From the NCBI GenBank assembly GCA_917880885.1, contig OU862908.1, positions 55,139,819 through 55,203,818 of the forward strand: DNA of 64,000 nt, written 5' to 3'. Position numbers and translations under genes: made by a program. The stretch comes from Limnephilus marmoratus. Its lineage: Eukaryota > Arthropoda > Insecta > Trichoptera > Limnephilidae. The notes under the pieces are model-generated. The model was not told where the DNA came from and did no database searches. It saw only the letters and a list, made by a program, of their open reading frames with translations. The first letter of the stretch is position 1, and the number at the start of each line of letters is the position of its first letter. This document shows positions 10,461 through 20,794 of this stretch, piece by piece.

Positions 10461-10741
10461 AAGAACGTGTTTTAGACCACACGACTAAAGTAAAACTTCA
10501 CTATCTTATATCTCCCTCTCAACTTCCCTTCGCCTCGCCCGACCGTTCGCCTCGCCCGATCACACTCTTCATAAAGCTCTCGTCACGCATTCACCAGCTT
10601 ACTCCCCAAGTCAAGCGTGGGTAAAGGCCCGACCGTTCGCCTCGCCCGATCACACTTTTCGTAACGCTCTCGTCACGCATTCGACAGCTTACTCCCGTAA
10701 ACTGCGTAAAGAAGTTTTACTTCAATAAATGTCTAAAACGT
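10461..10741. mobile_element. Short TIR element with internal tandem repeat
   Basis: The ends are inverted: aacgtgttttagaccac...agtaaaacttc on the left, and gaagttttacttc...gtctaaaacgtt on the right. Inside, a 70-base GC-rich block (cccgaccgttcgcctcgccc, then ctcgtcacgcattc, then cagcttactcc) occurs twice, at about 10537 and 10627. The 62-residue open frame across it is incidental. Confidence 0.7.
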
Positions 10742-11562
10742 TAGAATGTTGCGTTTGTTTCTGTTTTTTCTAGATATCTAATATTTAAAACGCCGAAATA
10801 AATCCTTGACTATAAAAAAAATATATTCCTACGGTATTTAGAAAACAAATTTTTGTATGAAATTGAATTTTTAATTTTATGTCAAAATTGTAATAATTTC
10901 TTAAGGTGCTGATAAAGTAATAACAATGAAACTCCGTTTAAAACCAGTTTTCATTATTTTTTTTAAAACAATTACTAAGCCTTTTACAGCAATACGGTTT
11001 AGAAAAACATTAATTAATTAAACACATTTTTCAAAAACTTACATTATTGTATTAACAAAATAATGTATAAAAATAACAACAAAGTAAGAAGAGCAACGCA
11101 ATAGGTATGGAATATAAAATATCCTCAGCGAAAGTTTTTTCAACGACACAATTTTTTAGGAGCCGTTTCAAAAAAAAGTTTGCCATCCCCTGCCCCTCTC
11201 GAGTCTCACTGGAGCTTTCTTTCACATACTTACCCTAATGAGTGACTTCTTAATATTCCTGCCTCCTCTTATCCACAAAGGGATGTCGGATAATATTATA
11301 TTATCAAATTATCCCCACGAGAAATGTGGTTGAATGAAGAAACAAGACCTCTCATACTATAGTAAAATAGAATTATTCGTCTACAAATAATATGTTTACC
11401 GTGGTAAAATCTTCCCAAATTATCTTCTCAGAAACTAGGAGTTTATATTGCATATAAATACAATTTTAAGAGCACTTTGAACTAAAAACATGAAACCTAA
11501 GGATCGTGGTTTTAATAATGATACAAAGCTTTTAAGTGCGATACCTGACAAGTACCTAAACA
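10742..11562. other. Nothing recognised
   Basis: AT-rich sequence without repeats or motifs that I can support. Confidence 0.45.
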
Positions 11563-11564
11563 TA

Positions 11565-12316
11565 CTAGGGTAGGCTGAAAAGTAATGCACACATGCTTGT
11601 AAAACACGAACAAAAAGAGACAGCTTAATCGGGAAAAGGATACATTAAAGTCCGATTCTTAAGCTTCAAAATCATTTATTTATTTTTCAACACGTGCAAT
11701 AAGTTTTTTCATTAAGTAACTGATAAATTCTTCCGACATTTCTCGAATCCAGGACTTGACAGCTGTCTTCACCTCATCATCCGAGGTGTAATGATTACTC
11801 TTGAGGTGTCTCTTGAGTAGAGGAAAAAATGAAAATCGCAAGGCGAAAGATTGGGGGAGTGAGGAGGATGTGGAATCAAAAAAAAACTTCAGGTTTTGCA
11901 CAGAATCTAATCGACGCTGTTGGTTCTCGTCTGTGAAACGGCATGGTTCCCATCGTCCGCCGATGTTATGGTATCCTAATTGCTCAACAATGAAGCCGAC
12001 ACGTTCCTTGGATATACCAAAATGGTTTGTGATAAATCCTTTCCTTAAAACGACGATGAATCTCAGTAGAAGTCAATTTTTCAGCAGTTAAAAATGCGAT
12101 AACAGCACGCTGTTTATCTTGCGTTGACATAACACTAAAACACGTTTCCGTACTTCCGCTTCTCAAAATACACAGGATGAAATCAACTACCTCAAACTTG
12201 CGCGTAGGTATATATATAGAAGGAATGTCACTTCCATTTTCCACCTGGCGCGCTTCCGGAGGTCATTTTGTTCGTGCTGTACAAGCATGTGTGCAATACT
12301 TTTCAGCCTACCCTCG
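11565..12316 (-). pseudogene. mariner transposon, internally deleted
   Basis: The ends are inverted repeats beginning c(t/g)agggtaggctgaaaagta, and TA flanks both sides (11563-11564 and 12317-12318), the mariner target duplication. The minus strand carries transposase pieces in order. N-terminal: DKQRAVIAFLTAEKLTSTEI near 12150-12085. Middle: GISKERVGFIVEQLGYHNIG then WEPCRFTDENQQRRLD near 12025-11910. C-terminal: FFPLLKRHL, DDEVKTAVKSWI, ISYLMKKLIARVEK (11830-11680). At 752 bp it is far shorter than a complete mariner of about 1.3 kb, and most of the catalytic D,D34D core is gone. It can only have moved in trans. Confidence 0.9.
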
Positions 12317-12318
12317 TA

Positions 12319-12750
12319 TATTAACCTAATGATTTCTTATATTTAATATTATCAAGTGAAGGTCTCCTGCTTTTTATTAATAATTTAAAAACTAGTTTAC
12401 ATGAAAAACTAAGGCGACCTACGCGCAAGTGGCAAGTTATTGGTTAGAGCTTGCACTCCGATTACATTGTGTCGGGTTAAGTTTTCGTCGAAGTTAATAG
12501 AAATATATGTATCTCATAGTGTACCTGAGAAGGTTTTCATGCCACAATGGATTTATCCCTCAATAATCTATCTATGAAGGAGACACTAAAACTCACCATA
12601 ATTACTAAATTTTAAAAAATATATCATTTGCGAAACATTTTTTTTTAATAAAAGATACAATATAATAAAATAATACATAACAATCTTGATTAACTAATTT
12701 CATTCCCGTGGAGAATTATTAGTCTTAGTGGGTAGTTAGTCTATTTAGTA
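12319..12750. other. Nothing recognised
   Basis: AT-rich sequence between the mariner and a LINE 3' end. Confidence 0.45.
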
Positions 12751-12754
12751 TTTT

Positions 12755-13210
12755 TTTTGTTTATTATTATTGATTATTTTTTTTAATGTTCTCCCATAAT
12801 AAGCAAATGCTTGTGTGTATTGGAGGAGGTATTTTTGGTTTATTGCTGTTTTTGTCTGTAGTTTTTTTTTTTATTTATTTTATATAAATACTAAGAGAAA
12901 AAACATTATTTGTTTAGTTTTTGTTTATTTTTTTTTTAGTTGAGATTTTCAGTATATTTTTTTAATGGTGTTTTGAATTCTTTGAATCTATGATTAGGGG
13001 ATCTAATATTTTCTGGCAATTTATTGAAGACATTTGTTCCTGAGTATTTGTAGTTTTGTTCACCCAAAGTTTTTTTACAAATCGGAATTGGAAACATGTA
13101 TTTTTACGTGAGATTTGCTGTGCTTTTGAAAGGTATGGTTTTGTTTAGGATATCCTCTTTGCAAACTTATAAGGTTGAGTGATACAGGAAAAGTGTTTTT
13201 TAATTTCTTA
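12755..13210 (-). pseudogene. LINE-2-type retrotransposon, 3' end
   Basis: Read on the minus strand, the frame gives VCKEDILNKTIPFKSTANLT, a stop, then CKKTLGEQNYKYSGTNVFN, then LPENIRSPNHRFKEF...LKKYTENLN and a stop at about 12937. This tracks the C-terminus of the 35105 protein (CKKKIGQLSHKYLGAKFFN, LPEKIRN, LKKYTENLN). The 3' UTR also shares the ccaatacacacaagc...gcttattatggg hairpin found at 35040-35080. The tail is the T-rich run at 12750-12790. Frameshifts and a stop show decay. Confidence 0.8.
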
Positions 13211-14516
13211 AATTATTTTTTTTTAATAATGTTTCGATTAAAAATATCAAAAGGGTTCTACTGACGCCTCAGATATTATTTAACCCTTAATCTAAACGGT
13301 CGTAAAAACGCATGGAAATGGTTTTCAGAATGTACCATAAAAATAAATTTCAATTGATTTAAAATACTGATATTAAAAATGTGTTTCGAGCACTTGTGTA
13401 GAGCACAATTTCACAATATTAATGGCTAGGGTTGAGACGTGCTGAAACTCCACATTGTTATATTTCTTTGCTTTGATATTAATAACGTATTTCACCGTCG
13501 TGTATTTAGGCACCGATTTAATATAAATGGTAAATAGATGGTTTTTATTGGATTTTTAGGGTAATGCAAATAAAATAAAATATAAAACATATAAATGAAA
13601 GAAATACATAGTTACAAATTCGCACATATTTTAACAAACTAACCGTTACGCTATTTCACCCAAATAGTGAACGCCCCATATATCTGTCTTCTTACTAGAC
13701 TCCTTAAATGTATAACACCTAATATAACATACCGTATTGGCATATTTTATCGTAGGTACCATGTTTTTCTGAGGCGTTCGTTATATTGTTATGATCGTAA
13801 AGGATTTTGACACATATATTCTCAGAAATTTACTTATTTAACGTATTTTTTACAGTTCATTACATCAACTGCACTATGCCAGTGATAATAGTAAAACTGC
13901 ATTAAAGACTGCGAGCCTCCGATAACTTTCCCCCTAGTAATACATTCAGTTCCAGAACATACTTTCAAATACACAAACTCATCCGCTAACTCCTAGATCC
14001 ATCCATTCGCATTTAAATGAGACTGATATTTCTTATCATCCCTTTCAAATGCCATTAATCATTCTGCATAGATACTTCATTCATCCTAGACACCAGGAAA
14101 TGTAGATATTCCTAGAATTATGCACTGCATCATCATCAAAAACAGATTATATTATAGTTACGGTGACGTTGCATGGCCTTGATAAACGTATTTTGTGATA
14201 ACATACGACCCCGTAAATCTCGTGCAACGCTTTCCTCTTAGAGAATCGTGATTGCCTTATCGTGCTCACTCCATAAACTCACTGATAACAACTTGCATAG
14301 CTTTTTAAAAATATACTACATCTTTGTATCTTGTATAAATTGTTGTAACACCTGGTAGCCAAAATGGGTTTGACAGCTTTTTCACGTTCAAAACACGAGG
14401 CATAACATCGTAGGGTATAAAATTTTGAAATAATGGGTTCTTGTCACAAAAACTTTAGCAAAATTATAGAAAATTAAACGTCGTGCTTATTTATCAGATA
14501 TATTTAATTAAATATG
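13211..14516. other. Nothing recognised
   Basis: AT-rich DNA. I found no repeat family shared with the rest of the window and no convincing exon. Confidence 0.45.
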
Positions 14517-14561
14517 TTTAAATTAATAAATTACTTCGTTTTTACCACTTTTATTATTTAC

Positions 14562-14606
14562 AAAACCAACATGTTTCGTGAGCAATGCTCACTTCTTCAG
14601 GGTTTT
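14562..14606 (-). ncRNA. Hammerhead-ribozyme-like motif (PLE left arm)
   Basis: This is the exact reverse-complement counterpart of the motif at 15445-15489, with the same core, stems and extra A. The lack of differences between the copies fits recent formation of the inverted arms or continued constraint. Confidence 0.6.
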
Positions 14607-14889
14607 TTATTGATACTAATTATAAATAATAGACGTAGACAATGGTGTCAATTGAAAAAGAAAGGACATAGACAATGGTATCAATGAAAATATGAGAGTG
14701 GGTAGAGGAGAGAGGGGCAATGGGAGACAATTTACAAAGGGAACAGGTTTAATATTGGGTCATTTAAGAACAATGTTTGGTTATTAATAATATTAAAATT
14801 CGCATTAACACTCTTTCGGATTTCTAAAATTTCTAGTTTATCCAACTGAATTTATTGTTTTTTTATTTATTTAATTTATTTCTAATTCC

Positions 14890-15318
14890 TTGACAAAGAA
14901 TGTACCAAATGAAATTCTTCCTGTATTTTATGCAAATAACAAACTCAAAAATTACATTGTAAATAATAAAGATAGAGATTCAAAAATGAAAAAATCTGGA
15001 ATCTATAAATTGAAGTGTAATGATCGTGGTTTCTTCTACATAGGAAAAACTTCGAGAAACTTCGAAATAAGGATTAAAGAGCATATCAACGCTTAAAACA
15101 ATAACAGTTTCTCGGAGTTTGCCAACCATTTGGTGGAAACCAGTCACACCTTTGAATTCAATAGTGGAATAGAATTAATGCATTGTAATGTCAATGGCAT
15201 TCAGTTGGATAAACTAGAAATTTTAGAAATCCGAAAGACTGTTGATGCGAATTTGAATATTATTAATAACCAAAAATTGTTCTTAAATGACCCAATATTA
15301 AACCTGTTCCCTTTGTAA
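14890..15318 (+). pseudogene. GIY-YIG endonuclease relic of Penelope-like element
   Basis: In Penelope-like elements this domain nicks target DNA at the C-terminal end of the reverse transcriptase. The frame contains SGIYKLKC followed by FFYIGKTSRNFEIRIKEHIN, so the GIY and YIG strands and the following Arg are present. After a single in-frame TAA (15094-15096) it continues as SEFANHLVETSHTFEF, then LDKLEILEIRKTV, then a conserved Asn stretch (IINNQKLF), ending at 15318. Only the one stop breaks the domain, so decay is recent relative to the other LINE relics here. No reverse transcriptase precedes it: the upstream 40 bases join directly to the inverted arm. Confidence 0.85.
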
Positions 15319-15444
15319 ATTGTCACCCATTGCCCCTCTCTCCTCTACCCACTCTCATATTTTCATTGATACCATTGTCTATGTCCATTCTTTTTCAATT
15401 GACACCATTGTCTACGTCTATTATTTATAATTAGTATCAATAAA

Positions 15445-15489
15445 AAAACCCTGAAGAAGTGAGCATTGCTCACGAAACATGTTGGTTTT
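15445..15489 (+). ncRNA. Hammerhead-ribozyme-like motif (PLE right arm)
   Basis: Stem I can form from aaaacc (15445-15450) with ggtttt (15484-15489). The core follows as ctgaaga (15451-15457), one extra A, then stem II gtgagc/gctcac with an att loop (15459-15473), then gaaa (15474-15477). A 2-bp stem III (ac/gt) encloses at, and the predicted cleavage lies after T15483. These match the conserved hammerhead elements CUGANGA and GAAA in the right order, and such ribozymes are known in Penelope-like elements. The extra A before stem II and the U at the cleavage site are departures that could weaken activity. Confidence 0.65.
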
Positions 15490-15536
15490 GTAAATAATAA
15501 AAGTGGTAAAAACGAAGTTATTTATTAATTTAAATC

Positions 15537-16129
15537 AAAATGGTGCCACAAAATAAGTTTGCTGTGTTAAAAAATATGTTTAGTTATGGGTTCAGTATAC
15601 CGAAAATCTTAATTTATCGAATCTTTTATAAAAATTTAAAAATCAAGGTATTTAAAATAATGATTTCAAATACGTGCCTCTGTCCGTTTTAATGACCTCT
15701 AGAACTGGAACTGCTTTGGTTTTCAAAATCGGAACTGATTGTCGGAAATATTCAGAACAGTGATAAAGTAGCTACCAAAATTATTTTATTAACTATAATT
15801 AAAATGTGTTTTTTTTTCATTTTGATAGATGTCGAAATTCTTCGAATGGTGTTCTAACGGGAAATTTCTGATCGTTTTTTGTAAGGTAATAATTATTTTT
15901 AATAAAAAGTCGTACAATTATAATACCACGTGATTTTCATGTCTGCGCTAGCATAACAATGAAACAATACTTTAGCGTTAATGATTCGCTGAAAATATTA
16001 AAAAAAAACCTTTACAATCGTTCTGAAAAACGAAACCTTACAAACGCTTTTATGTTTTGTTATTTCATAAACTTCAGTTTATTGCTTAATAGTTAAAATT
16101 ATTAGTTAATCGTCCGCCACCCTCAAATT
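15537..16129. repeat. Repeat D copy (about 15700-15790, minus) in plain sequence
   Basis: On the minus strand, ggtagctactttatcactgt...caatcagttccgattttga parallels 20500-20570 and 50195-50275, defining an unnamed dispersed repeat of roughly 90-110 bases. The rest of the interval shows nothing else. Confidence 0.5.
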
Positions 16130-16419
16130 AATCAGGTGAGAATATTGATTAAATCACTATCGAGCGGAGGCGGGAAGGGCGGATGGTGGTGGGAGGGCGG
16201 GCGGAGTTTGGGCGGGCGTGAAACAACAAGCGTCCAACGCGGGCGGCTCTTGCAACCCTAAATATAATTATCGTCAGTTTGTTCGAGGTACAAACAAGTA
16301 CTAATCCGCATAACTTTCATTTACTAACTTCTTCTATTAAAACTCCCGCGGTTCTGCGAACATTTAACGTTACTTGTTCAGAGTTTATTGGGGAATCGAA
16401 AACCAAAAGCGATTTGCAG
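16130..16419 (+). promoter_or_regulatory. GC-rich promoter-like patch with candidate first exon
   Basis: A sharply GC-rich block (16160-16250) carries several gggcgg words, set in an AT-rich region. It is followed by an initiator-like tcagtt near 16272, and 145 bases downstream by a good 5' splice-site match, gatttgcag|gtaatg, at 16419/16420. An open frame covers 16279-16476 but has no recognised family. I read this as a possible transcription start and first exon. It could equally be an unrelated GC-rich repeat. No downstream exon was identified. Confidence 0.3.
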
Positions 16420-16679
16420 GTAATGTACTTCGCAATATTTGATTTCACGAAATTTCTGGCATTGTACTCAATTTAGTATCTTATTTCTTTCTTACTTTGT
16501 TGAAGGATTTGAACAATTGAACTGATTGTAATATAATAAGAGTTATTTCTCATCAACGTAGATTTGAACGCGTTTTTTAATATTAAAAATCAGATTAATG
16601 ATGTTAAATTCATGTTAAACATTTTGATTCCAGTGTCGTCCTGATGCAGCCATACAAACAGACGAACTTTTTTATTTCT

Positions 16680-17120
16680 TTTTATGTGAATACTTCGCAT
16701 GAGTTCCAAGCTGCTCCTGTCTGGAGCTACTGATACTATGGCATTCCCGATTGGAGTATGTTGTGAGTTGTGAGGCTGAAGGTAGTGAAAAAGGGAAGAT
16801 GGGAAAGAAGGGGGTGGAGAATAATAATAATAATAATAATTGGATAATTTGTATAGCGCCGTTTTTGTGAAAAATCACCTCAAGGGCGCTTTAAGAAATA
16901 ACTGGCTATTCAGATCTAGTCACCAAACATAGCTAAAGTCGTTTCAAGCAACGTTTCAATTCTAAATGGTGGTCTTACATCAGGGCGGTACTGAGTACAG
17001 TAATACACCACATATTATTTTTAATTAATTAATGGTGAAATAACGCAAATTAATCAAATAAAATAAAAACGCCGGGATTCGATCCCGCCAACTACGGATT
17101 GCGAGTCAAGAGGTCGTCAC
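16680..17120 (-). mobile_element. SINE-B copy split by an RTE-tail insertion
   Basis: In plus-strand order: 3' tail (gtgaatacttcgcatgagtt), body (gctgaaggtagtg ... ctggctattcagatctagtc ... ggtggtcttacatcagggcg), then at 17070-17120 the tRNA-like head (minus-strand gggatcgaatccc; gactcgcaatcc). The body is interrupted at 16809-16895. Confidence 0.75.
16809..16895 (-). mobile_element. Short (ATT)n-tailed LINE 3' end, nested in SINE-B
   Basis: An (aat)n run is followed by ttggataatttgtatagcgc, cgtttttgtgaaaaatcacc and tcaagggcgct. The same module occurs at 34673-34760 (same orientation) and 31083-31145 (opposite). The agcgcc...gggcgct ends can pair. In the SINE-B consensus ggagaagtaactggc is continuous, so this is an insertion. 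It looks like the extreme 3' end of an RTE-type LINE or a SINE sharing that end. Confidence 0.6.
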
Positions 17121-17125
17121 TACTA

Positions 17126-18634
17126 TTTTTAAAAGGCATTTTTTTTTCTAAATTGACATAAATTTAATTTCACTTTTTTACTCTTTGTTTTCTTCTACTC
17201 TTCATTTTGACGTCTTTTATAGTACTTATTTGAAATGAAAAATTAATCTCCAAGGACGTTCGTTTATATAAAGATCGTTTATATTGGACTCCAACATTAT
17301 ATAAATAATTAAGAAAAATGTAATCAAAGGTAAAAAGAAAAGTTAAGTTTCACTTTTACTATATCTAAATTCTCAAAAATTGCTTCCAAAATGGAAACCT
17401 CAGTATGCTGCATTATTGTAAGCGCTCGTATGCGTGTATTAAACTCTCCATATTTAACAAGGTACTGTAAAACAAAGAAATTTTCGAGAAAAATTAGAAT
17501 ATCATACGAAAAGGGAAAATTTTGTTCGCTAAAAATATTCCCCACTCAATATATAATAATGATTAAACTTTTACACAACTAATATTCATATTTGGTGCGT
17601 ATATTATACCCAAGTACCTGAGTGGTATTTTTTATCTTTTTCAAATTCGTTGTAATAATTTTCATGCGGATGAAATTTAGCGTTCATTTAACCATTTGAA
17701 ATGCCGTATGTAAAACGCGGGAAAAGAAGCGGATAAACAAGAAACTCACATAAATGATACGCCATCTTGCGCCAAAACGTGGAAACAAAGTAACGCGGGA
17801 ACCCTCGGGGGACTAGAAAGAACACAATTTACTTACAAGATGACAGCCACACTGACAGAAATAACTCATACATACATAAGAAAGCTTCATAATGTGTTCC
17901 CGGCGAAAAAGTTAAGTATTCGCTGCGTCTTTTTGAAAAAAAATAGATCTCTGTGATGTACTTTCATTGTTTCTCGTTTTCGTTGTTATTTAAATTTTCT
18001 AGGACGAGCAAGGAGATACAAGTATAGCCAAAGATATTGAAATTTAAGTAGAAGTGCTATCTGCAGTTTTTACTAGGTGGGACTGCGCTTCCGGGTTTCG
18101 CCAATATTGTTTACCAATTAACAAATAAACTAAATGAACGAATAATTAACGAATAAACCAAACGAACGTTAAACTAAATGAACGAATGCTTTCCGTATTC
18201 AAACTATATTGTTAACCAATACTAATGCTCATATTAAAAAAATCAACGAAATTTGTTTTGTATGCAAAAATTCTTTTTGTATGCAAACTACTCTAATTAG
18301 GGCGTATTCCGCCGACAGATGTATTTGAATATCTTTGAGTATACCTAATGGTAAAAAACAGCCATTCTCAAGTCATATATTTTTTTTTATATAAATAAAA
18401 CATACAACGAAGTTGCATTCCCATGAGTTATCAAAACTCATTAAGGGATCGCCAATTGGTACTTTTGAAAAGTTAAACCCAACCCAACCCAATATGCAGA
18501 CACAATAAATGAAGAAAAATTTGACAAAACATTTCACAGAAGCAACATACAGACACAACAAATGAAGAATCACTTTACAAATATTTCACAGAAACATGTC
18601 TTATAAGATTTTATGAATAATTATTATAACTTTT
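17126..18634. other. Nothing recognised, short imperfect duplications
   Basis: Short open frames only. Two imperfect local repeats are visible: aactaaatgaacgaat words at 18125-18190, and a duplicated block cagacaca(a)taaatgaagaa...atttcacagaa at 18497 and 18549. Confidence 0.45.
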
Positions 18635-18923
18635 CAATTTGGGAGGCGGGAATGGGTACCGCCGCCCCGGGAACCTTTATTGGATAACCAACACCTCTGC
18701 CATAGGTCACCCCAAGTGGTTCGCTACGTTTAGTGATTTAGCAGGGGTGCCCGGGTTCCCAGATTCCTACCCACCCCTTAAACCCTTTTCCTTCCCAGAA
18801 CTCTCCTCTCCTTCCTTTCCTTGAAAAAACCCTCCACACAGATCCCCAAAGATGACATAGGCCCTGAGGGAAATTGTTTTCCTGAGGGCTTCCTGTGTGG
18901 AGCTCACGTAAAAAAAAAAAAAA
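18635..18923 (+). mobile_element. SINE-A copy
   Basis: It starts caatttgggaggcgggaatg, continues gtaccgccgccccgggaacc, ataaccaacacctctgccat and ggtcaccccaagtggttcgc, and ends with the hairpin-bearing tail ctccacacag...ggccctgaggg...cctgtgtggagctcacg and poly(A). This copy lacks the middle segment present at 21515 and 57793. The last 110 bases are the same as the 3' end of LINE-K, so the element is a LINE-K-dependent SINE or an internally deleted LINE-K derivative. Confidence 0.8.
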
Positions 18924-19117
18924 ACCACTCATTTGATTTATGTACTGTTGGTGTCAAAAAGTTCAAATAAAGTATCTTCCATGATGTACTTATATTATTG
19001 TACTGTGTATTTATTTATGCTGGGTTTTTAATGTTGTCACTTACATGAGAATTATTCCGGTACTAAAACTCCGTCATTTATACATAACACATGAAATTTA
19101 AAATTATGGAATATATA

Positions 19118-20084
19118 ACTGTACCCGAGAAGCATACGGATGCAAGTCTAAAATTTGAAGAAATGAGTTTTTGATGCAGACTTCAAGAAAATTATCATAT
19201 TTTTCAGTTACAGAAAGATGCAGGTCCTGTCATGAAGAAAAATAGGTTTTTCAAAAATATATATGAATGCAACTACCTTTGATGTAATAACTATCTTAGA
19301 AGCAGAAAGATGTACATATGGACTTGCATCTTTATGATTTCTGCATTTTGAGTATTATGACGCAAATTATACATTATTTCGCTTTCTATGGAAGTAAACA
19401 ATTTTTAAACTTTGATCCTTTCATAATATGTACATCACATGTCATAACAAAATATTCCACTTCATTTTGAAGCAGAGGAACTCAAGTCCATGTTTTTGTT
19501 TGACTCAAGTCTGCGTTTTTTTTACATTATTTTTAAAGGCTTTACGTATAAAATATTACGTTTTATTTGCTCGTTTTTAAAACAAAATTATTTTTTTATA
19601 TTTTTTTATATGAATACGGCACAAGAGTCCCAACTGCTCCCGTCTGAAGCCAGTGAGACTATGGCATCCCCAATTGGGGTATGTTGTGAGGCTGAAGGTA
19701 GTAGGGAGAGTAGATAGGGAAGAGGAAGATGGGGAAGTACCTGGCTATTCAGATATGGTCACCAAACACGGCTAATGTCATTTCAAGCAACATTTCAATT
19801 CGTATCGGTGGTCTTACACCAGGGCGATACTGAGAGTATCTTCCACTCTGGAACGTACTGCAAATATACTATACATTATTTTAAATGAATAAATTCAGGG
19901 ATTAGATCCCGCGACCTTCGGTCTGCGAGTCTTAGCCTTACCGCTGGACTACGCTGATCGTCGATTGATTTAATAGTTCCTTTTTTGTTATCTATCAGCA
20001 TGGATATCCGAAGAAGTTATGACACCATAGTTACAAAAAAAAATAGTTTATCTTTTTGGACTTGCTTCTCGGGTACGGTTAAAA
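19118..20084. mobile_element. TIR element hosting a SINE-B insertion
   Basis: Inverted ends aactgtacccgagaagca and (complement of the right end) aaccgtacccgagaagca are followed by caagtc(t/c)aaaa on both sides. Words such as ggacttgcatc recur inside (19320, 19140). Removing the SINE-B at 19612-19965 leaves about 610 bases with no transposase, so it is a MITE-sized non-autonomous element. The flanks suggest a TA or TTAA target but do not settle it. Confidence 0.65.
19612..19965 (-). mobile_element. SINE-B copy, nearly full length
   Basis: The cleanest minus-strand copy: tail gaatacggcacaagagtccc, ggcatccccaattggggtat, ctggctattcagatatggtc, ggtggtcttacaccagggcg, tatcttccactctggaacgt, then the tRNA-like head at 19895-19965. 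On the minus strand the head has an A-box-like gtccagcggtaaggc and a B-box-like gcgggatctaatccc. Length is about 355 bases. Confidence 0.8.
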
Positions 20085-20343
20085 AATCTAATTAAACGTA
20101 AATAAATATATTATATGTAAATAAAAAACGCACTCAAATAACACAATTAGCATAATCATCGTTATATTTATTTGAACAGAAGCAGGATTTTTTTTTATTG
20201 TATTATTTTTTAGGCAATATTATTTTTTAATGTATTCAGGTGAAATATGCTTTATTGTCCAAAAGGAATTAGTAACATTTTTACCAATACTGCGTGACAT
20301 AATATAGTACCAAGATGACTGTGAATTATTACACAAGAACTTG

Positions 20344-20600
20344 TTACTCAATCTTACATTCTAATAATTTATCTTCATCACCAAACATACTAACTTCGGT
20401 TGTGGATGTCAGTGATTGTAACTCTCGTTCAATAAACTCGTATTTGTTTTGAATGTTATTTTGAAAATGATTGTGAAAAGAATTCAGACAAGCGATAAAG
20501 TACCTACCTATAATGTAATATAAGAAAAAAAAATTATCATTTTCAAAATTGGAACTGATGCTCAAGAATTATATAACTTACTTAATTTGATTACTTCCAT
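20344..20600 (-). repeat. Repeat D copy with an open frame
   Basis: On the minus strand, cagttccaattttgaaaatg leads through a T-rich stretch ending ttatag|gtagg (intron-like acceptor) into an open frame GRYFIACLNSFHNHFQ...EFIERELQSL...MFGDEDKLLECKIE. Related peptides can be read at 15700-15790 (GSYFITVLNISDNQF) and 50195-50275 (NFIALLNFSHNEFQF). I do not recognise the family. The repeated protein-like pattern suggests a degraded element or pseudogene exon. Confidence 0.4.
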
Positions 20601-20794
20601 AACTGATCAAGAAAAATATTCATGAAATATCTTCTTATTACAAAGTTGCTGCTGTAAATACATACTTTCTTAACCATTATTCACCAATCGTCCTTGTACT
20701 GATGCTTTCTTTATATAAACTTCCAGCTTCACAAATTCCATAATTCTTCTTTTTAAATTAAAAATATAATCTATTAATTTAAAATGAATTAAGG

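Larger units (their letters stand above)
14517..15536 (+). mobile_element. Penelope-like element with inverted terminal arms
   Basis: The left arm (14517-14852, minus orientation) and right arm (15199-15536, plus) are reverse complements at about 95% by eye. They enclose a GIY-YIG endonuclease relic (14890-15318). Both arms hold the end of that endonuclease frame, an untranslated stretch (ttgcccctctctcctctacc) and a hammerhead-like motif just inside the terminus. The pairing of a GIY-YIG domain with pseudo-LTRs carrying hammerheads, and a partial inverted copy at the 5' end, is the known layout of Penelope-like elements. The reverse transcriptase is absent, so this is a truncated or internally deleted copy. 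Confidence 0.8.

Noticed and set aside
11801..12091. 96-residue plus-strand frame
   Set aside because: It is antisense to the mariner transposase pieces.
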